Shown here one piece after another: positions 46,346-55,018 of a DNA stretch of 64,000 nucleotides. Numbering within the stretch: position 1 is the stretch's first letter; each line of letters begins with the position of its first letter. The position numbers and the translations under genes were made by a program. Location: positions 62,001 through 126,000 of the forward strand of contig NZ_RAHH01000014.1 of NCBI RefSeq assembly GCF_003602095.1, written 5' to 3'. This DNA is from Rahnella woolbedingensis (GTDB taxonomy: Bacteria > Pseudomonadota > Gammaproteobacteria > Enterobacterales > Enterobacteriaceae). The notes below the pieces were generated by a model. It was not told where the DNA came from. It saw nothing but the letters and a program-made list of their open reading frames with translations, and did not search any database.

Positions 46346-47478
46346 TCATAAATAACGTCAGACTGGTGCTCGACGATCAGGTGGTTGAAGGGTCGCTTGA
46401 GATGCAAAACGGCGTGATCAGCGCCTTTGCTGACAGCCGTAGTCAGTTGCCTCAGGCGCTGGATGCTCAGGGCGGCTGGCTGCTGCCGGGATTCATCGAA
46501 CTGCATACGGATAATCTGGATAAGTTTTTCACCCCGCGGCCAAAAGTCGACTGGCCTGCGCACTCCGCGATGAGCAGCCACGATGCGCTGATGGTCGCCA
46601 GCGGGATCACTACCGTGCTGGATGCTGTCGCCGTCGGTGACGTACGCGACGGCGGGCATCGTCTGGATAATCTGCAAAAGATGATCGACGCGATTGTGCA
46701 CAGTCAGAACGCAGGGCTGAACCGTGCCGAACACCGTCTGCACCTGCGCTGCGAACTGCCGCACGAGACCACACTGCCTCTGTTTGAGAAGCTGATGGAT
46801 ACATCAGTATTGTCACTGGTTTCGCTGATGGACCATTCGCCGGGTCAGCGCCAGTTCGCCACGCCGCAGAAGTACCGTGAGTATTATCAGGGCAAATACC
46901 ACATGAACGATGAGCAGATGGACGATTTTCAGGAAGAACAAATCGCCCTCTCCCGTCGCTGGGCACAGCCAAACCGTGAAGCGATTGCCGCACACTGCCG
47001 CGAGCGCAATATTTCGTTGGCCAGCCATGACGATGCTACGGCAGCACACGTCGAAGAATCACTGGCACTCGGCAGCGTGATCGCCGAATTCCCGACAACA
47101 GAAGAAGCCGCCCGCGCCTCGCACACCCGCGGTTTGCAGGTGCTGATGGGCGCGCCGAATATCGTGCGCGGCGGTTCGCATTCCGGCAACGTGGCGGCGC
47201 ACCATCTGGCCTCGCTCGGTCTGTTGGATATTTTGTCCTCTGACTATTATCCGGCCAGCCTGCTCGATGCGGTTTTCCGTATTGCCAACGATGAAAGTAA
47301 TGCCTTCAGCCTGCCGCAGGCGGTGAAGCTGGTGACGCGGAATCCGGCTAACGCACTGGGCCTGAAAGATCGCGGTGAAATTGCCGAAGGTAAACGCGCG
47401 GATCTGGTTCTGGCACGCGCACATGGCGATCACTACTTTGTGCAAAACGTCTGGCGCCAGGGCATTCAGGTGTTCTGA
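46342..47478 (+). CDS. phnM: Ribose triphosphate-alpha-phosphonate diphosphatase PhnM
   Basis: 378 aa, same length as E. coli PhnM. Amidohydrolase-superfamily enzyme that releases diphosphate to give 5-phosphoribosyl 1-phosphonate, the PhnJ substrate. Metal ligands in [30 protein letters not shown] and the C-terminal [11 protein letters not shown]. Followed after 11 bp by phnN with a strong GGGGAGAAAGG ribosome site. Confidence 0.95.
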   Translation: MIINNVRLVLDDQVVEGSLEMQNGVISAFADSRSQLPQALDAQGGWLLPGFIELHTDNLDKFFTPRPKVDWPAHSAMSSHDALMVASGITTVLDAVAVGDVRDGGHRLDNLQKMIDAIVHSQNAGLNRAEHRLHLRCELPHETTLPLFEKLMDTSVLSLVSLMDHSPGQRQFATPQKYREYYQGKYHMNDEQMDDFQEEQIALSRRWAQPNREAIAAHCRERNISLASHDDATAAHVEESLALGSVIAEFPTTEEAARASHTRGLQVLMGAPNIVRGGSHSGNVAAHHLASLGLLDILSSDYYPASLLDAVFRIANDESNAFSLPQAVKLVTRNPANALGLKDRGEIAEGKRADLVLARAHGDHYFVQNVWRQGIQVF

Positions 47479-47489
47479 GGGGAGAAAGG

Positions 47490-48065
47490 ATGAGTCGTTT
47501 ACTCTATCTGATGGGCGCTTCGGGTTCAGGCAAAGACAGTCTTCTGGACGCATTGCGCCAGCATTTACCTGCCGATGTCGCCGTGGCGCACCGTTATATT
47601 ACACGCCCTGCGGATGCCGGTTCCGAAAATCATATCGCGCTGAGTGAAGCCGAATTTATTCAGCGCCGCCAGCACGGTTTATTCGCCATGGACTGGCACG
47701 CGCACCAGTGCCGGTACGCCGTAGGTATTGAGATAGACACCTGGATGCAGTTCGGTTGTCACGTGGTGGTGAACGGCTCGCGCGCGCATCTGGAAAAAGC
47801 CCGGCAGCGTTATGGTCAGCGGCTGGTACCGGTCTGTTTACAGGTTTCAGAAACGGTGCTGACTGAGCGACTGACGCGGCGCGGACGTGAAGATGCAGCG
47901 CAAATCGCCTGCCGTCTTCAGCGCGCCAGAGAGTATGAAGGTGCGTTACCCGCAGCCTGTCACCGGCTGAATAATGACGGTGCGTTGCACGAGACTTTAC
48001 AGCATCTGCTGGCCATTCTTGCATTGCCTGTCAGTGCGTTTATTTATCCCGTCACTTCATCATGA
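47490..48065 (+). CDS. phnN: Ribose 1,5-bisphosphate phosphokinase PhnN
   Basis: 191 aa (E. coli 185). P-loop kinase (guanylate-kinase-like) that turns ribose 1,5-bisphosphate into PRPP, joining phosphonate breakdown to nucleotide synthesis. P-loop GASGSGKDSLLDAL (residues 8-21), and RYITRPADAGSENHIALSEAEF. Overlaps the next gene by four bases (ATGA). Confidence 0.93.
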   Translation: MSRLLYLMGASGSGKDSLLDALRQHLPADVAVAHRYITRPADAGSENHIALSEAEFIQRRQHGLFAMDWHAHQCRYAVGIEIDTWMQFGCHVVVNGSRAHLEKARQRYGQRLVPVCLQVSETVLTERLTRRGREDAAQIACRLQRAREYEGALPAACHRLNNDGALHETLQHLLAILALPVSAFIYPVTSS

Positions 48066-48712
48066 GCGATTTTATGACAGACATCATTCACCCGTTTTCG
48101 CTGGCTGACGAACAGGATTATTCACGGCCAAAAATCGGTCAGCAGGTCGAGCTGAACCGGTCAACGCTGGGTCAGTACGTACATATTGCTGACAACGCGA
48201 TCATCGAAGAATCGCAGATCGGCGATTACTCTTACACCGCCGGAAATAATCAGATCTTCTACGCTACCATCGGGAAATTTGTTTCGATCGCGACTTATGT
48301 GCGGATCAATCCCGGCAACCATCCGACTTATCAGCGCGTGGCCCAGCACCATTTCACCTACCGCAGTTCTGTCTATGGTTTAGGGGAAGACGATCAGGAA
48401 TTTTTCGACTGGCGGCGCGAGCATCATGTCACCGTCGGCAACGATGTCTGGATCGGCCATAACGCGGTGCTGATGCCGGGCGTGAAAGTCGGTAATGGCG
48501 CGGTGATCGGCACGGCTGCCGTGGTCACCAAAGATGTAGAGCCTTATTCGATCGTCGCGGGCGTGGCCGCAAAAAAGATCCGTATGCGCTTTGATGACAA
48601 TATGATCGGGCGGATCGAGAAAAGTCAGTGGTGGAACTGGGATCATGAAACGCTGAAGGAAAGGATGCCGGACTTCAGAGATATCTCCGTTTTTGCAGAA
48701 AAGTATCTGTAA
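48062..48712 (+). CDS. Hexapeptide-repeat acyltransferase of the phn operon
   Basis: 216 aa. Left-handed beta-helix transferase of the chloramphenicol/streptogramin acetyltransferase (CatB-like) type: hexapeptide repeats IGDYSYTAGNNQIFYATIGKFVSIA and VTVGNDVWIGHNAVLMPGVKVGNGAVIGTAAVVTKDV, with a likely catalytic His in NPGNHPTYQRVAQHHFTY. Family members occur in phn operons of several proteobacteria (a TIGR family for phosphonate metabolism, as I recall). May acetylate aminoalkylphosphonates in place of PhnO; inferred. Last gene of the operon: phnO and phnP are absent. Confidence 0.85.
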   Translation: MSDFMTDIIHPFSLADEQDYSRPKIGQQVELNRSTLGQYVHIADNAIIEESQIGDYSYTAGNNQIFYATIGKFVSIATYVRINPGNHPTYQRVAQHHFTYRSSVYGLGEDDQEFFDWRREHHVTVGNDVWIGHNAVLMPGVKVGNGAVIGTAAVVTKDVEPYSIVAGVAAKKIRMRFDDNMIGRIEKSQWWNWDHETLKERMPDFRDISVFAEKYL

Positions 48713-48812
48713 GGATCGGGTCTGCGTAGGGAGGGATGAGCTGAAAGGACGAAAATTCGCGTTTTTTGCCTGATACCTTATCACAAGGATCCGGTTCAGC
48801 GGATCACGCGAA

Positions 48813-49454
48813 TTAAAGATCTTCGATACTGGCGGCAATCTCATTGGATTCCAGCACCGTGATGCCGCCTAATCCGGCATTAAATGCCTGCTCCTGCAAC
48901 GCTTTCGCCACCACATCCGAATCAATCGCTTTCCATTTCCCCGGCAGCATTTTAAACAGCGGCGCACTGAGTTGTTCCAGCAGGCGCGGCGGATGACGCT
49001 TCCCGACCAGCAATGAAGGACGGACTAATGTCAGCAACGGCCATCCCTGTTGCATCAGCGCCAGTTCCATTTCGCCCTTGGTCCGGTTATAGAGAAAACG
49101 CGAGCGCGCATCGGCGCCGTTAGCACTGACGGCCAGACAATGACGTGCGCCGAGTTCGCGTGCCGCCTTGGCACAATCCACCACCAGGTCGTAATCCACC
49201 GCCCGGAAGACCTGCGCGCTACCCGCCTGTTTTCGCGTAGTGCCCAGGCAGCAGAACAGTAAATCTATTGGCTCATCGAGTGCGACCACCAGTGACGTGA
49301 GATTGTCGCCAAGCGGATTAAACAGTTTATTCCCGGGCAGCAATGGTCGACGGCTGGGCGCCACGATACGGCTGACACGCGGATCAAGTTGCAGCAGGCG
49401 TAAGAGCTCGCGCCCGATCAGGCCACTTCCGCCCAGAAGAAGAACTTTTGCCAT
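48813..49454 (-). CDS. yraR: NAD(P)-binding YraR-like protein
   Basis: 213 aa from ATG 49454 (E. coli YraR 211), with AAGGAAGTGAT just before. A longer ORF to 49532 is not supported. N-terminal Rossmann motif VLLLGGSGLIGRELLRLL (about 4-21), IDLLFCCLGTTRKQAGS, and YNRTKGEME with an SDR-like Tyr/Lys pair; atypical short-chain dehydrogenase fold. Function unknown. Converges with the phn operon with no strong terminator between them. Confidence 0.9.
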   Translation of the reverse strand: MAKVLLLGGSGLIGRELLRLLQLDPRVSRIVAPSRRPLLPGNKLFNPLGDNLTSLVVALDEPIDLLFCCLGTTRKQAGSAQVFRAVDYDLVVDCAKAARELGARHCLAVSANGADARSRFLYNRTKGEMELALMQQGWPLLTLVRPSLLVGKRHPPRLLEQLSAPLFKMLPGKWKAIDSDVVAKALQEQAFNAGLGGITVLESNEIAASIEDL

Positions 49455-49490
49455 ATCACTTCCTTTTAAAAAACGGCTTTCGCACAGCGG

Positions 49491-49545
49491 TTCTGAAACA
49501 TGGGTTTTAAAAACATGGATTTCTGAAAACATGGCTTTCTGAAAC
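49491..49545. repeat. Short imperfect tandem repeat (AAACATGG x3)
   Basis: AAACATGG occurs at 49496-49503, 49511-49518 and 49527-49534 (15-16 bp period), with flanking TTCTGAA in two of the three units. Lies upstream of yraR, in its leader or promoter region. Confidence 0.6.
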
Positions 49546-49629
49546 CAGAGTCATGAACAGATATTTGAAGTGTTACCTGAATGTAAATATCACGCTATAA
49601 GACAGTTCCTGTTACTGGCGATTGTCGGA

Positions 49630-50064
49630 TTATCTTCTTTCCCATAACAGTTTTTTCCCGAAACCGAGAGTGTTATCAGTCATTTTGATGTCAGTGAGTT
49701 TCAGCGCCCAGACCGGCGCTTTCATGGCGATGGCGACCGGGAAATGTTTGCAGTACAGATGCCGCGCCTGCGCCTCTTCTTCACCGCTAAGCACGGTGGC
49801 TTCGCCGCGATACTGAATGCCTTTGATCAGCGCGATGGTTTTCGGATGAGGAGCAATCGTGCCGACAATGTGGGGGGATTTCGCCATCAGCGTACCGTGC
49901 AGCGTTTTCATTTCGGTCATGAAATACAGCGTCATGCTTTGTGCATCCGTGACGTAAAAACAGTTAGCGCTCCACATCTCGCCGTCAGCAACGGCACACA
50001 GCGCCAGCACATGGTGTTTATTGAGAAACTTCAGAATATGTTTCAGGTCATCAGGGTTATTCAT
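49630..50064 (-). CDS. yhbP: UPF0306 family protein YhbP (FMN-binding split-barrel type)
   Basis: 144 aa (E. coli YhbP 147) from ATG 50064; GTG 50067 is in frame, but AAGG is 8 nt from the ATG. A pyridoxamine-phosphate-oxidase-like split barrel: HVLALCAVADGEMWSANCFYV, GTIAPHPKTIALIKGIQYRGEA, C-terminal TDNTLGFGKKLLW. Role unknown. Divergent from yhbQ. Confidence 0.9.
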   Translation of the reverse strand: MNNPDDLKHILKFLNKHHVLALCAVADGEMWSANCFYVTDAQSMTLYFMTEMKTLHGTLMAKSPHIVGTIAPHPKTIALIKGIQYRGEATVLSGEEEAQARHLYCKHFPVAIAMKAPVWALKLTDIKMTDNTLGFGKKLLWERR

Positions 50065-50130
50065 CACAGGTGCCTTATTTTCGTTTGTGCCAGTTTACCG
50101 CTCCATGTCAACGTTTTGCCTCACTCTGTT

Positions 50131-50190
50131 ATGCCTTTTAGGTAAACATTGTGCCTTTTAGGTAAACAATGTGCCTTTCGGGTAAACTGA
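50131..50190. repeat. Three tandem 20-bp repeats in the yhbP/yhbQ intergenic region
   Basis: Units at 50131-50150 (ATGCCTTTTAGGTAAACATT), 50151-50170 (GTGCCTTTTAGGTAAACAAT) and 50171-50190 (GTGCCTTTCGGGTAAACTGA). The core TGCCTTTTAGGTAAAC is repeated exactly every 20 bp, about two helical turns. Ends 28 bp before yhbQ and starts 66 bp before yhbP. Confidence 0.9.
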
Positions 50191-50218
50191 CACAAAATTT
50201 TCCTGATACCCAGAGCTT

Positions 50219-50521
50219 ATGTCCGCCACATCCAACTGGTTTTTATACATGCTGAGAACCCCGACCGGGATGCTTTACACCGGCATCACCACCGATGTGG
50301 GGCGACGTCTCGGGCAGCATCAGACCGGGAAAGGGGCTAAATCGCTGCGGGGGAAAGGCGAGCTGACGCTGGCATTTCACTGCCCGGCGGGCGACCGTTC
50401 TCTGGCGTCAAAGCTGGAAATTAAGGTCAAAAAACTGAGCAAAGCGCAGAAAGAGTTGCTGGTGAAACAAGCACCTGAATGCCTGGAAAGTTATCTGGAT
50501 TTACCCGAAAGCGGAAAGTAA
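50219..50521 (+). CDS. yhbQ: GIY-YIG domain protein YhbQ
   Basis: 100 aa, same length as E. coli YhbQ. Single GIY-YIG nuclease-fold domain: [45 protein letters not shown], with catalytic Tyr/Arg positions kept (Tyr of LYTGIT, Arg of RRLGQH). Homologues have nuclease activity in vitro; cellular role uncertain. Preceded by the 20-bp triple repeat and followed by a terminator. Confidence 0.9.
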   Translation: MSATSNWFLYMLRTPTGMLYTGITTDVGRRLGQHQTGKGAKSLRGKGELTLAFHCPAGDRSLASKLEIKVKKLSKAQKELLVKQAPECLESYLDLPESGK

Positions 50522-50543
50522 AAAGGCCGGGAAACCGGCCTTT
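50522..50543. terminator. Terminator between yhbQ and yhbS
   Basis: AAAGGCCGG (50522-50530), loop GAAA, CCGGCCTTT (50535-50543); symmetric, so usable by both convergent genes. Short T-runs. Confidence 0.75.
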
Positions 50544-50580
50544 GTTGTATCTGAATAAGAGTCGTTGTTTCTGAGTAAAA

Positions 50581-51084
50581 TCAGAAACGATTAAACGCTG
50601 CCGGGAAAACCACTTCTCCGCTGGCATTTTTCAGTGCGTCATCGGACAAGGTGAACAGCTGGAAGGCAGCTTCCGTTCCCGGCCAGCGGCAATGCAGGTC
50701 ATGAGCAGCGGCGGGTTTGAAGCCGAAACGGCTGTAGTAGGCCGGGTCGCCTAATACCACAACGGCGGCATAGCTGAATTCATTCAGGGAATCTAACCCT
50801 TCATACACCAGTTTTTGGCCTATCCCCTGGCAGCGCAGTGATTCTTCCACTGCCAGCGGTACCAGCCCGACCCAGTTGCGGTCTTCGCCCTGAATATCAA
50901 CCGGACAGAAGGCGACGTAACCCACCACACCACCTTCATCGTCAGTGGCGACAACGCCCAGTGTCAGCAGGCCGTCTTCGCGCAGTTCCTGCACCAGATC
51001 GGCTTCTGCACCTGTCGGGAATGAGGCGCGTAACAAACGGTCAATGCCCGCGGCATCTACCGGGATTTCAGTACGAATTAACAT
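50581..51084 (-). CDS. yhbS: GNAT-family N-acetyltransferase YhbS
   Basis: 167 aa, as in E. coli. Acetyl-CoA-binding GNAT fold with PLAVEESLRCQGIGQKLVYEGL (motif A, about residues 78-99) and YYSRFGFKPA. Acceptor not known from sequence. It overlaps ubiT by 7 bp and is probably co-transcribed with it. Confidence 0.92.
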   Translation of the reverse strand: MLIRTEIPVDAAGIDRLLRASFPTGAEADLVQELREDGLLTLGVVATDDEGGVVGYVAFCPVDIQGEDRNWVGLVPLAVEESLRCQGIGQKLVYEGLDSLNEFSYAAVVVLGDPAYYSRFGFKPAAAHDLHCRWPGTEAAFQLFTLSDDALKNASGEVVFPAAFNRF

Positions 51085-51599
51085 GGTTCAGCTACCGGAG
51101 CTTGTGGCTCACGGTCCTCTTGCAGACCCGCTTCGACAAAATCGGCCAGGCGCAACAGGCCATTTTTTAGCAGCAGCGGCATAGTATCGAGATCGATAGA
51201 ATCCATCAGATTCTTCACATACAAGCCCAGTTCAGTATCACCTTCAATACGCAGACGGCGCTGGAAGAATAACGTGTCGGGATCTTCTTTGCGGGCCGCG
51301 ATCAAAATCAGATCGTTTGCATTCCCGCTGAAGCTGACATCCGCTTCGCCACGATCGGCGATCACCAGTTTGCCCTCTTCCACCGACATCAGCCAGGTCA
51401 GGTTGAGATCGCTGACGTCAATTTTCAACCAGCGGCCTTCGAGGAAATCCAGCTCTCCGTCGGCCAGCGCCTGACGAAGCTGCCAGCTCAGCACCTGTTG
51501 CAAAACCTGCCGTTGCAACGCAAAAGGCGTGAATTTCAAAGGCACACTTAACAGGGATGGCCCCTGACGGACCATACGTGCACGTAGTTTTTGCAACAC
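51078..51599 (-). CDS. ubiT: O2-independent ubiquinone synthesis factor UbiT (SCP2 domain)
   Basis: 173 aa from GTG 51599 (E. coli YhbT/UbiT 174). The frame is open to another GTG at 51650, but AAAGGAG lies 8 nt before 51599 and the protein then aligns from residue 1 (VLQKLRAR against MLDKLRSR). SCP2 lipid-binding fold: PSLLSVPLKFTPFALQRQVL, ADVSFSGNANDLILIAARKEDPDTLFFQRRLRIEGDTELGLYVKNLMD. UbiT carries isoprenoid intermediates during anaerobic ubiquinone synthesis with UbiU and UbiV. Divergent from ubiUV. Confidence 0.92.
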   Translation of the reverse strand: MLQKLRARMVRQGPSLLSVPLKFTPFALQRQVLQQVLSWQLRQALADGELDFLEGRWLKIDVSDLNLTWLMSVEEGKLVIADRGEADVSFSGNANDLILIAARKEDPDTLFFQRRLRIEGDTELGLYVKNLMDSIDLDTMPLLLKNGLLRLADFVEAGLQEDREPQAPVAEPC

Positions 51600-51913
51600 T
51601 GGCACTACTCCTTTCGGTAACTTGTCGGCAAGTTTTAAGGCTGTTATCACGCCTATTTTGACACATTGCCGGGAATGTTCAGCGGTCTACATCAATAAAT
51701 ACTGCAACAGAAAAACATCACGTACAACCTCCCTGGGCGTTGTACGCCTTCCAACACCTAAGAAACTGCCTCAAATCAAAATATTGCATCCATAGCTTCT
51801 CTAAAATAGTTCGCCAATCAAAGCCCTGACTGATGAATGAATGACGTCGGCAACTGGCTTTTCATCACCCACCAACCTCAGCTCTGGCTGGCCGGTTGCA
51901 GTAAGGAACGAGA
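51600..51913. promoter_or_regulatory. ubiT/ubiU divergent promoter region
   Basis: 314 bp. CGTACAAC (51721-51728) and GTTGTACG (51739-51746) form an 8-bp perfect inverted repeat. Several single FNR-like half-sites ATCAA occur (for example 51691, 51776, 51819), but I see no complete TTGAT-N4-ATCAA. In E. coli ubiUV is FNR-activated. No ORF. Confidence 0.5.
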
Positions 51914-52909
51914 ATGGAGCTACTTTGCCCGGCAGGAAATTTACCTGCGTTGAAAGCGGCGATCGATAATGGCGCCGACGCGGTGTATATCGGCCTGAAA
52001 GATGACACCAATGCGCGCCATTTCGCCGGTCTGAATTTCACGGAAAAAAAATTGCAGGAGGCGGCGGATTACGTCCATCGTCATCGCCGTAAACTGCATA
52101 TCGCCATCAATACGTTTGCGCATCCTGACGGCTATCAGCGCTGGGAGCGCGCGGTAGATATGGCCGCTCAGCTTGGCGCGGATGCGCTGATCCTGGCCGA
52201 TATCGCGATGCTCGATTACGCCGCGAACAAATATCCTCACGTTGAGCGCCATGTGTCGGTGCAGGCATCGGCCACCAACGACGAAGCAATCCGTTTCTAT
52301 AAACGTAACTTTGATGTTGCCCGCGTTGTTTTGCCGCGCGTGCTTTCGATGCATCAGGTGCGCCAGCTTTCCCGCACAACGGTCGTACCTCTGGAAGTGT
52401 TTGCCTTTGGCAGTCTGTGCATCATGGCCGAAGGCCGCTGTTATCTTTCTTCCTATCTGACCGGTGAATCGCCAAATACCGTCGGTGCCTGCTCACCGGC
52501 GCGGTTCGTGCGCTGGCAGCAGACGGCTCAGGGCATGGAATCACGTCTCAACGATGTGCTGATTGACCGTTATGACGAAGGTGAAAACGCCGGTTATCCG
52601 ACGTTGTGCAAAGGGCGTTATCTGGTGGATGGCGCGAAATATCATGCGCTGGAAGAACCGACCAGTCTGAATACGCTGGAGTTATTGCCGGAGTTATTCG
52701 CCGCCAATATTGCCTCGGTAAAAATCGAAGGACGTCAGCGCAGCCCGGCCTATGTCAGTCAGGTCGCCCGCGTATGGCGTGCGGCAATCGACCGCTGTAT
52801 AGCGGATCCGCAAAACTTCAAAACCGACGACGCCTGGATGAAAACGCTGGGTTCCATGTCTGAAGGTACCCAAACCACGCTCGGTGCCTATCACCGCAAG
52901 TGGCAGTAA
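51914..52909 (+). CDS. ubiU: O2-independent ubiquinone hydroxylation subunit UbiU (U32 family)
   Basis: 331 aa, same length as E. coli YhbU/UbiU. Peptidase-U32-family barrel with a 4Fe-4S cluster; cysteine-bearing segments FGSLCIMAEGRCYLSSYLTGESPNTVGACSPARF and PTLCKGRYLVD hold the four ligands. With UbiV it hydroxylates the ubiquinone ring from prephenate without oxygen. MELLCPAGNLPALKAAIDNGADAVYIG is the family start. Lies 14 bp before ubiV. Confidence 0.95.
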   Translation: MELLCPAGNLPALKAAIDNGADAVYIGLKDDTNARHFAGLNFTEKKLQEAADYVHRHRRKLHIAINTFAHPDGYQRWERAVDMAAQLGADALILADIAMLDYAANKYPHVERHVSVQASATNDEAIRFYKRNFDVARVVLPRVLSMHQVRQLSRTTVVPLEVFAFGSLCIMAEGRCYLSSYLTGESPNTVGACSPARFVRWQQTAQGMESRLNDVLIDRYDEGENAGYPTLCKGRYLVDGAKYHALEEPTSLNTLELLPELFAANIASVKIEGRQRSPAYVSQVARVWRAAIDRCIADPQNFKTDDAWMKTLGSMSEGTQTTLGAYHRKWQ

Positions 52910-52923
52910 TCGAAGAGACGATG

Positions 52924-53802
52924 ATGAAATATTCTTTAGGGGCCATTCTTTATTACTGGCCGAAAGCGCAGGTTGAAGATTTTTATCAGACCGCTGCGAC
53001 CAGCAGTGCGGATATCATTTATCTCGGTGAAAATGTCTGTACCAAGCGCCGTGAGATGAAAGTGAATGACTGGATGGAGGTCGCACGCCAGCTGGCCGCA
53101 TCCGGTAAGCAGGTGGTGATTTCCACGCTGGCTTTGTTGCAGGCACCCTCTGAACTCAACGAACTCAAACGCTATGTGGACAACGGCGAGTTTCTGCTGG
53201 AAGCCAACGATTTTGGCGCCGTGAACATGGCGGCAGAACGCCATCTGCCGTTTGTGGTCGGCCATGCGCTGAACTGCTACAACGCCGTGACGCTGAAACT
53301 GTTGCAAAAACAAGGCATGGTGCGCTGGTGTATGCCGGTCGAGCTTTCCCGTGACTGGCTGGTGAATCTGCTGAACCAGTGCGATGAGCTGGGCATCCGC
53401 GATAAATTTGAAGTGGAAGTGCTGTCTTACGGCCACTTACCGCTGGCCTATTCGGCGCGCTGTTTCACAGCACGCTCTGAAAATCGCGCGAAAGACGAAT
53501 GCGAAACCTGCTGCATCAGTTATCCGCAGGGCCGAAAAATGTTATCGCAGGAAAATCAGCAGGTGTTTGTGCTCAACGGCATTCAGACGCAGAGCGGCTA
53601 CTGCTATAACCTCGGCAATGAACTGGTATCGATGCAGGGATTAGTGGATATCGTGCGCCTGTCGCCGGAAACGCAGGATACTCTCACCACGCTGGAAGCG
53701 TTTCGCAACAATGAACGCGGTTTGCTGCCACTGACACTCACCGATAAAGCTGACTGTAACGGCTACTGGCAGCGCGTCGCCGGGCTGGAACTGCGGCCCT
53801 GA
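52924..53802 (+). CDS. ubiV: O2-independent ubiquinone hydroxylation subunit UbiV (U32 family)
   Basis: 292 aa from ATG 52924 (E. coli 292); the preceding codon is also ATG. Partner of UbiU. Cluster cysteines in GENVCTKRREMK and in ARCFTARSENRAKDECETCC (C-X12-C-X3-C type). MKYSLGAILYYWPK is the family start. Ends at a terminator shared with the convergent ABC-2 genes. Confidence 0.95.
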   Translation: MKYSLGAILYYWPKAQVEDFYQTAATSSADIIYLGENVCTKRREMKVNDWMEVARQLAASGKQVVISTLALLQAPSELNELKRYVDNGEFLLEANDFGAVNMAAERHLPFVVGHALNCYNAVTLKLLQKQGMVRWCMPVELSRDWLVNLLNQCDELGIRDKFEVEVLSYGHLPLAYSARCFTARSENRAKDECETCCISYPQGRKMLSQENQQVFVLNGIQTQSGYCYNLGNELVSMQGLVDIVRLSPETQDTLTTLEAFRNNERGLLPLTLTDKADCNGYWQRVAGLELRP

Positions 53803-53816
53803 GAGAATGTCGCAGT

Positions 53817-53853
53817 AAAAAGGGAGATGACGTTGCGGTCATCTCCTTTTTTT
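53817..53853. terminator. Bidirectional terminator ubiV/ABC-2 permease
   Basis: GGAGATGAC (53823-53831), loop GTTGCG, GTCATCTCC (53838-53846), T-run to 53853, and an A-run before the stem for the opposite strand. Confidence 0.88.
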
Positions 53854-53854
53854 A

Positions 53855-55018
53855 TCAGGAATTTCGCGGTTTCGGCCTGAACATCGCACGAAGCCGGACG
53901 CCATCGCGCAACATGCCCACGACAATGCCGATGAAGGTGTAAAACACGCACAGAATAAGCAGCATCAGAATATCGCCGCCCACGTCTTTAAACGGCAGCC
54001 CCATCTGATTGACCCCGGCAATGGCTTTCGTCGCCCAGGTTGAGGGCAGCATAGACGAAACGCCCCTGACCCAGGCGGGCATCGCCTGCAGCGGCCAGAT
54101 AGTACCGGAAATATAGAAGACCGGCGTGGTGATAAAGGCCAGCGTAAGGTAAATCAGCTCGACGCTGCGCAGACATTCCGTCACCAGTTTCCCCAGCCCC
54201 AGCACCGCCAGCAGGAACGGGAATGTCAGCAACAGGATTTCAGGAATGCTGGCCGTTTGCCGGTAACCCAGTATCCACGGCCACAGCACAAACAAGACGA
54301 TCGACAGAAACAGCCAGACCGGGATCAGCGCCGAAATTCCGCCCAGAAACGCCGGGATCGCCGGTTTTCCTGAAGGCCCGCTGTTGAGCACAATGCTGAC
54401 CCGCACGCTGGCGATCAGTAATGAGTGCTGTAATAACATCACCAGCAAACCGGGGAAAATAATCGCCGCAAAGCTGATGCCGGGGTTAAAGACATCCAGC
54501 GACTGCCCGATGATGGGCGAGAGCACGACGCTGGCCTGCCGTTGGCTGAAGCCGCTGCTGAGCAGTAAATCCGTGTTGTACTGCGTGAGGATCGCCTGAT
54601 ATGCCGCGAGCACATCCTGCTGGATCTGCCCGTTCGCCAGCCGGTTAGTGGCATCGCCATAAACCGGGATCACGATGTTTTGCCCGGCGAGGATCTTCTT
54701 CTCAAGATCGACCGGCATGATGATCACCGCGAATAACTTACGCAGCGCCAGATCGTGTTCCGCCTGCGCAAGGCTTTCGTAGGCCACCGTCGCCACTTTG
54801 GAGGTGGCATCCAGCTGGCGGGTCAGCATCCGGCTGGCAGAGCTGTGATCCTGATCGACCACCGCCACCGGCAAATCCCATACCGTGCGGTTTGCATAGA
54901 CCATGCTCATCACGCACAGCGAAAGTAGCAACATCATCCACATCGGCTTATCGAGTAAACCGGTCAGCACTTTGCGAAATGTTCCCCACCAGGTTTTAAA
55001 CCATTCACGACGGGTCAT
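53855..55018 (-). CDS. ABC-2 type permease subunit, distal
   Basis: 387 aa from ATG 55018, which overlaps the upstream gene's stop (ATGA). ABC-2 exporter topology: one N-terminal helix (about 27-45, PMWMMLLLSLCVMSMVYA), a long periplasmic domain beginning LPVAVVDQDHSSASRMLTRQLDA, then five C-terminal helices with TPVFYISGTIWPLQAMP. Resembles YhhJ/YbhR-type permeases. Probably pairs with the upstream permease and the HlyD protein to export an unknown substrate. No ATPase gene lies beside them. Confidence 0.85.
   Translation of the reverse strand: MTRREWFKTWWGTFRKVLTGLLDKPMWMMLLLSLCVMSMVYANRTVWDLPVAVVDQDHSSASRMLTRQLDATSKVATVAYESLAQAEHDLALRKLFAVIIMPVDLEKKILAGQNIVIPVYGDATNRLANGQIQQDVLAAYQAILTQYNTDLLLSSGFSQRQASVVLSPIIGQSLDVFNPGISFAAIIFPGLLVMLLQHSLLIASVRVSIVLNSGPSGKPAIPAFLGGISALIPVWLFLSIVLFVLWPWILGYRQTASIPEILLLTFPFLLAVLGLGKLVTECLRSVELIYLTLAFITTPVFYISGTIWPLQAMPAWVRGVSSMLPSTWATKAIAGVNQMGLPFKDVGGDILMLLILCVFYTFIGIVVGMLRDGVRLRAMFRPKPRNS

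Noticed and set aside
50131-50190. PhoP box in the yhbP/yhbQ repeat (TGTTTACC on the minus strand)
   Set aside because: The half-sites recur every 20 bp, not 11 bp as PhoP needs.
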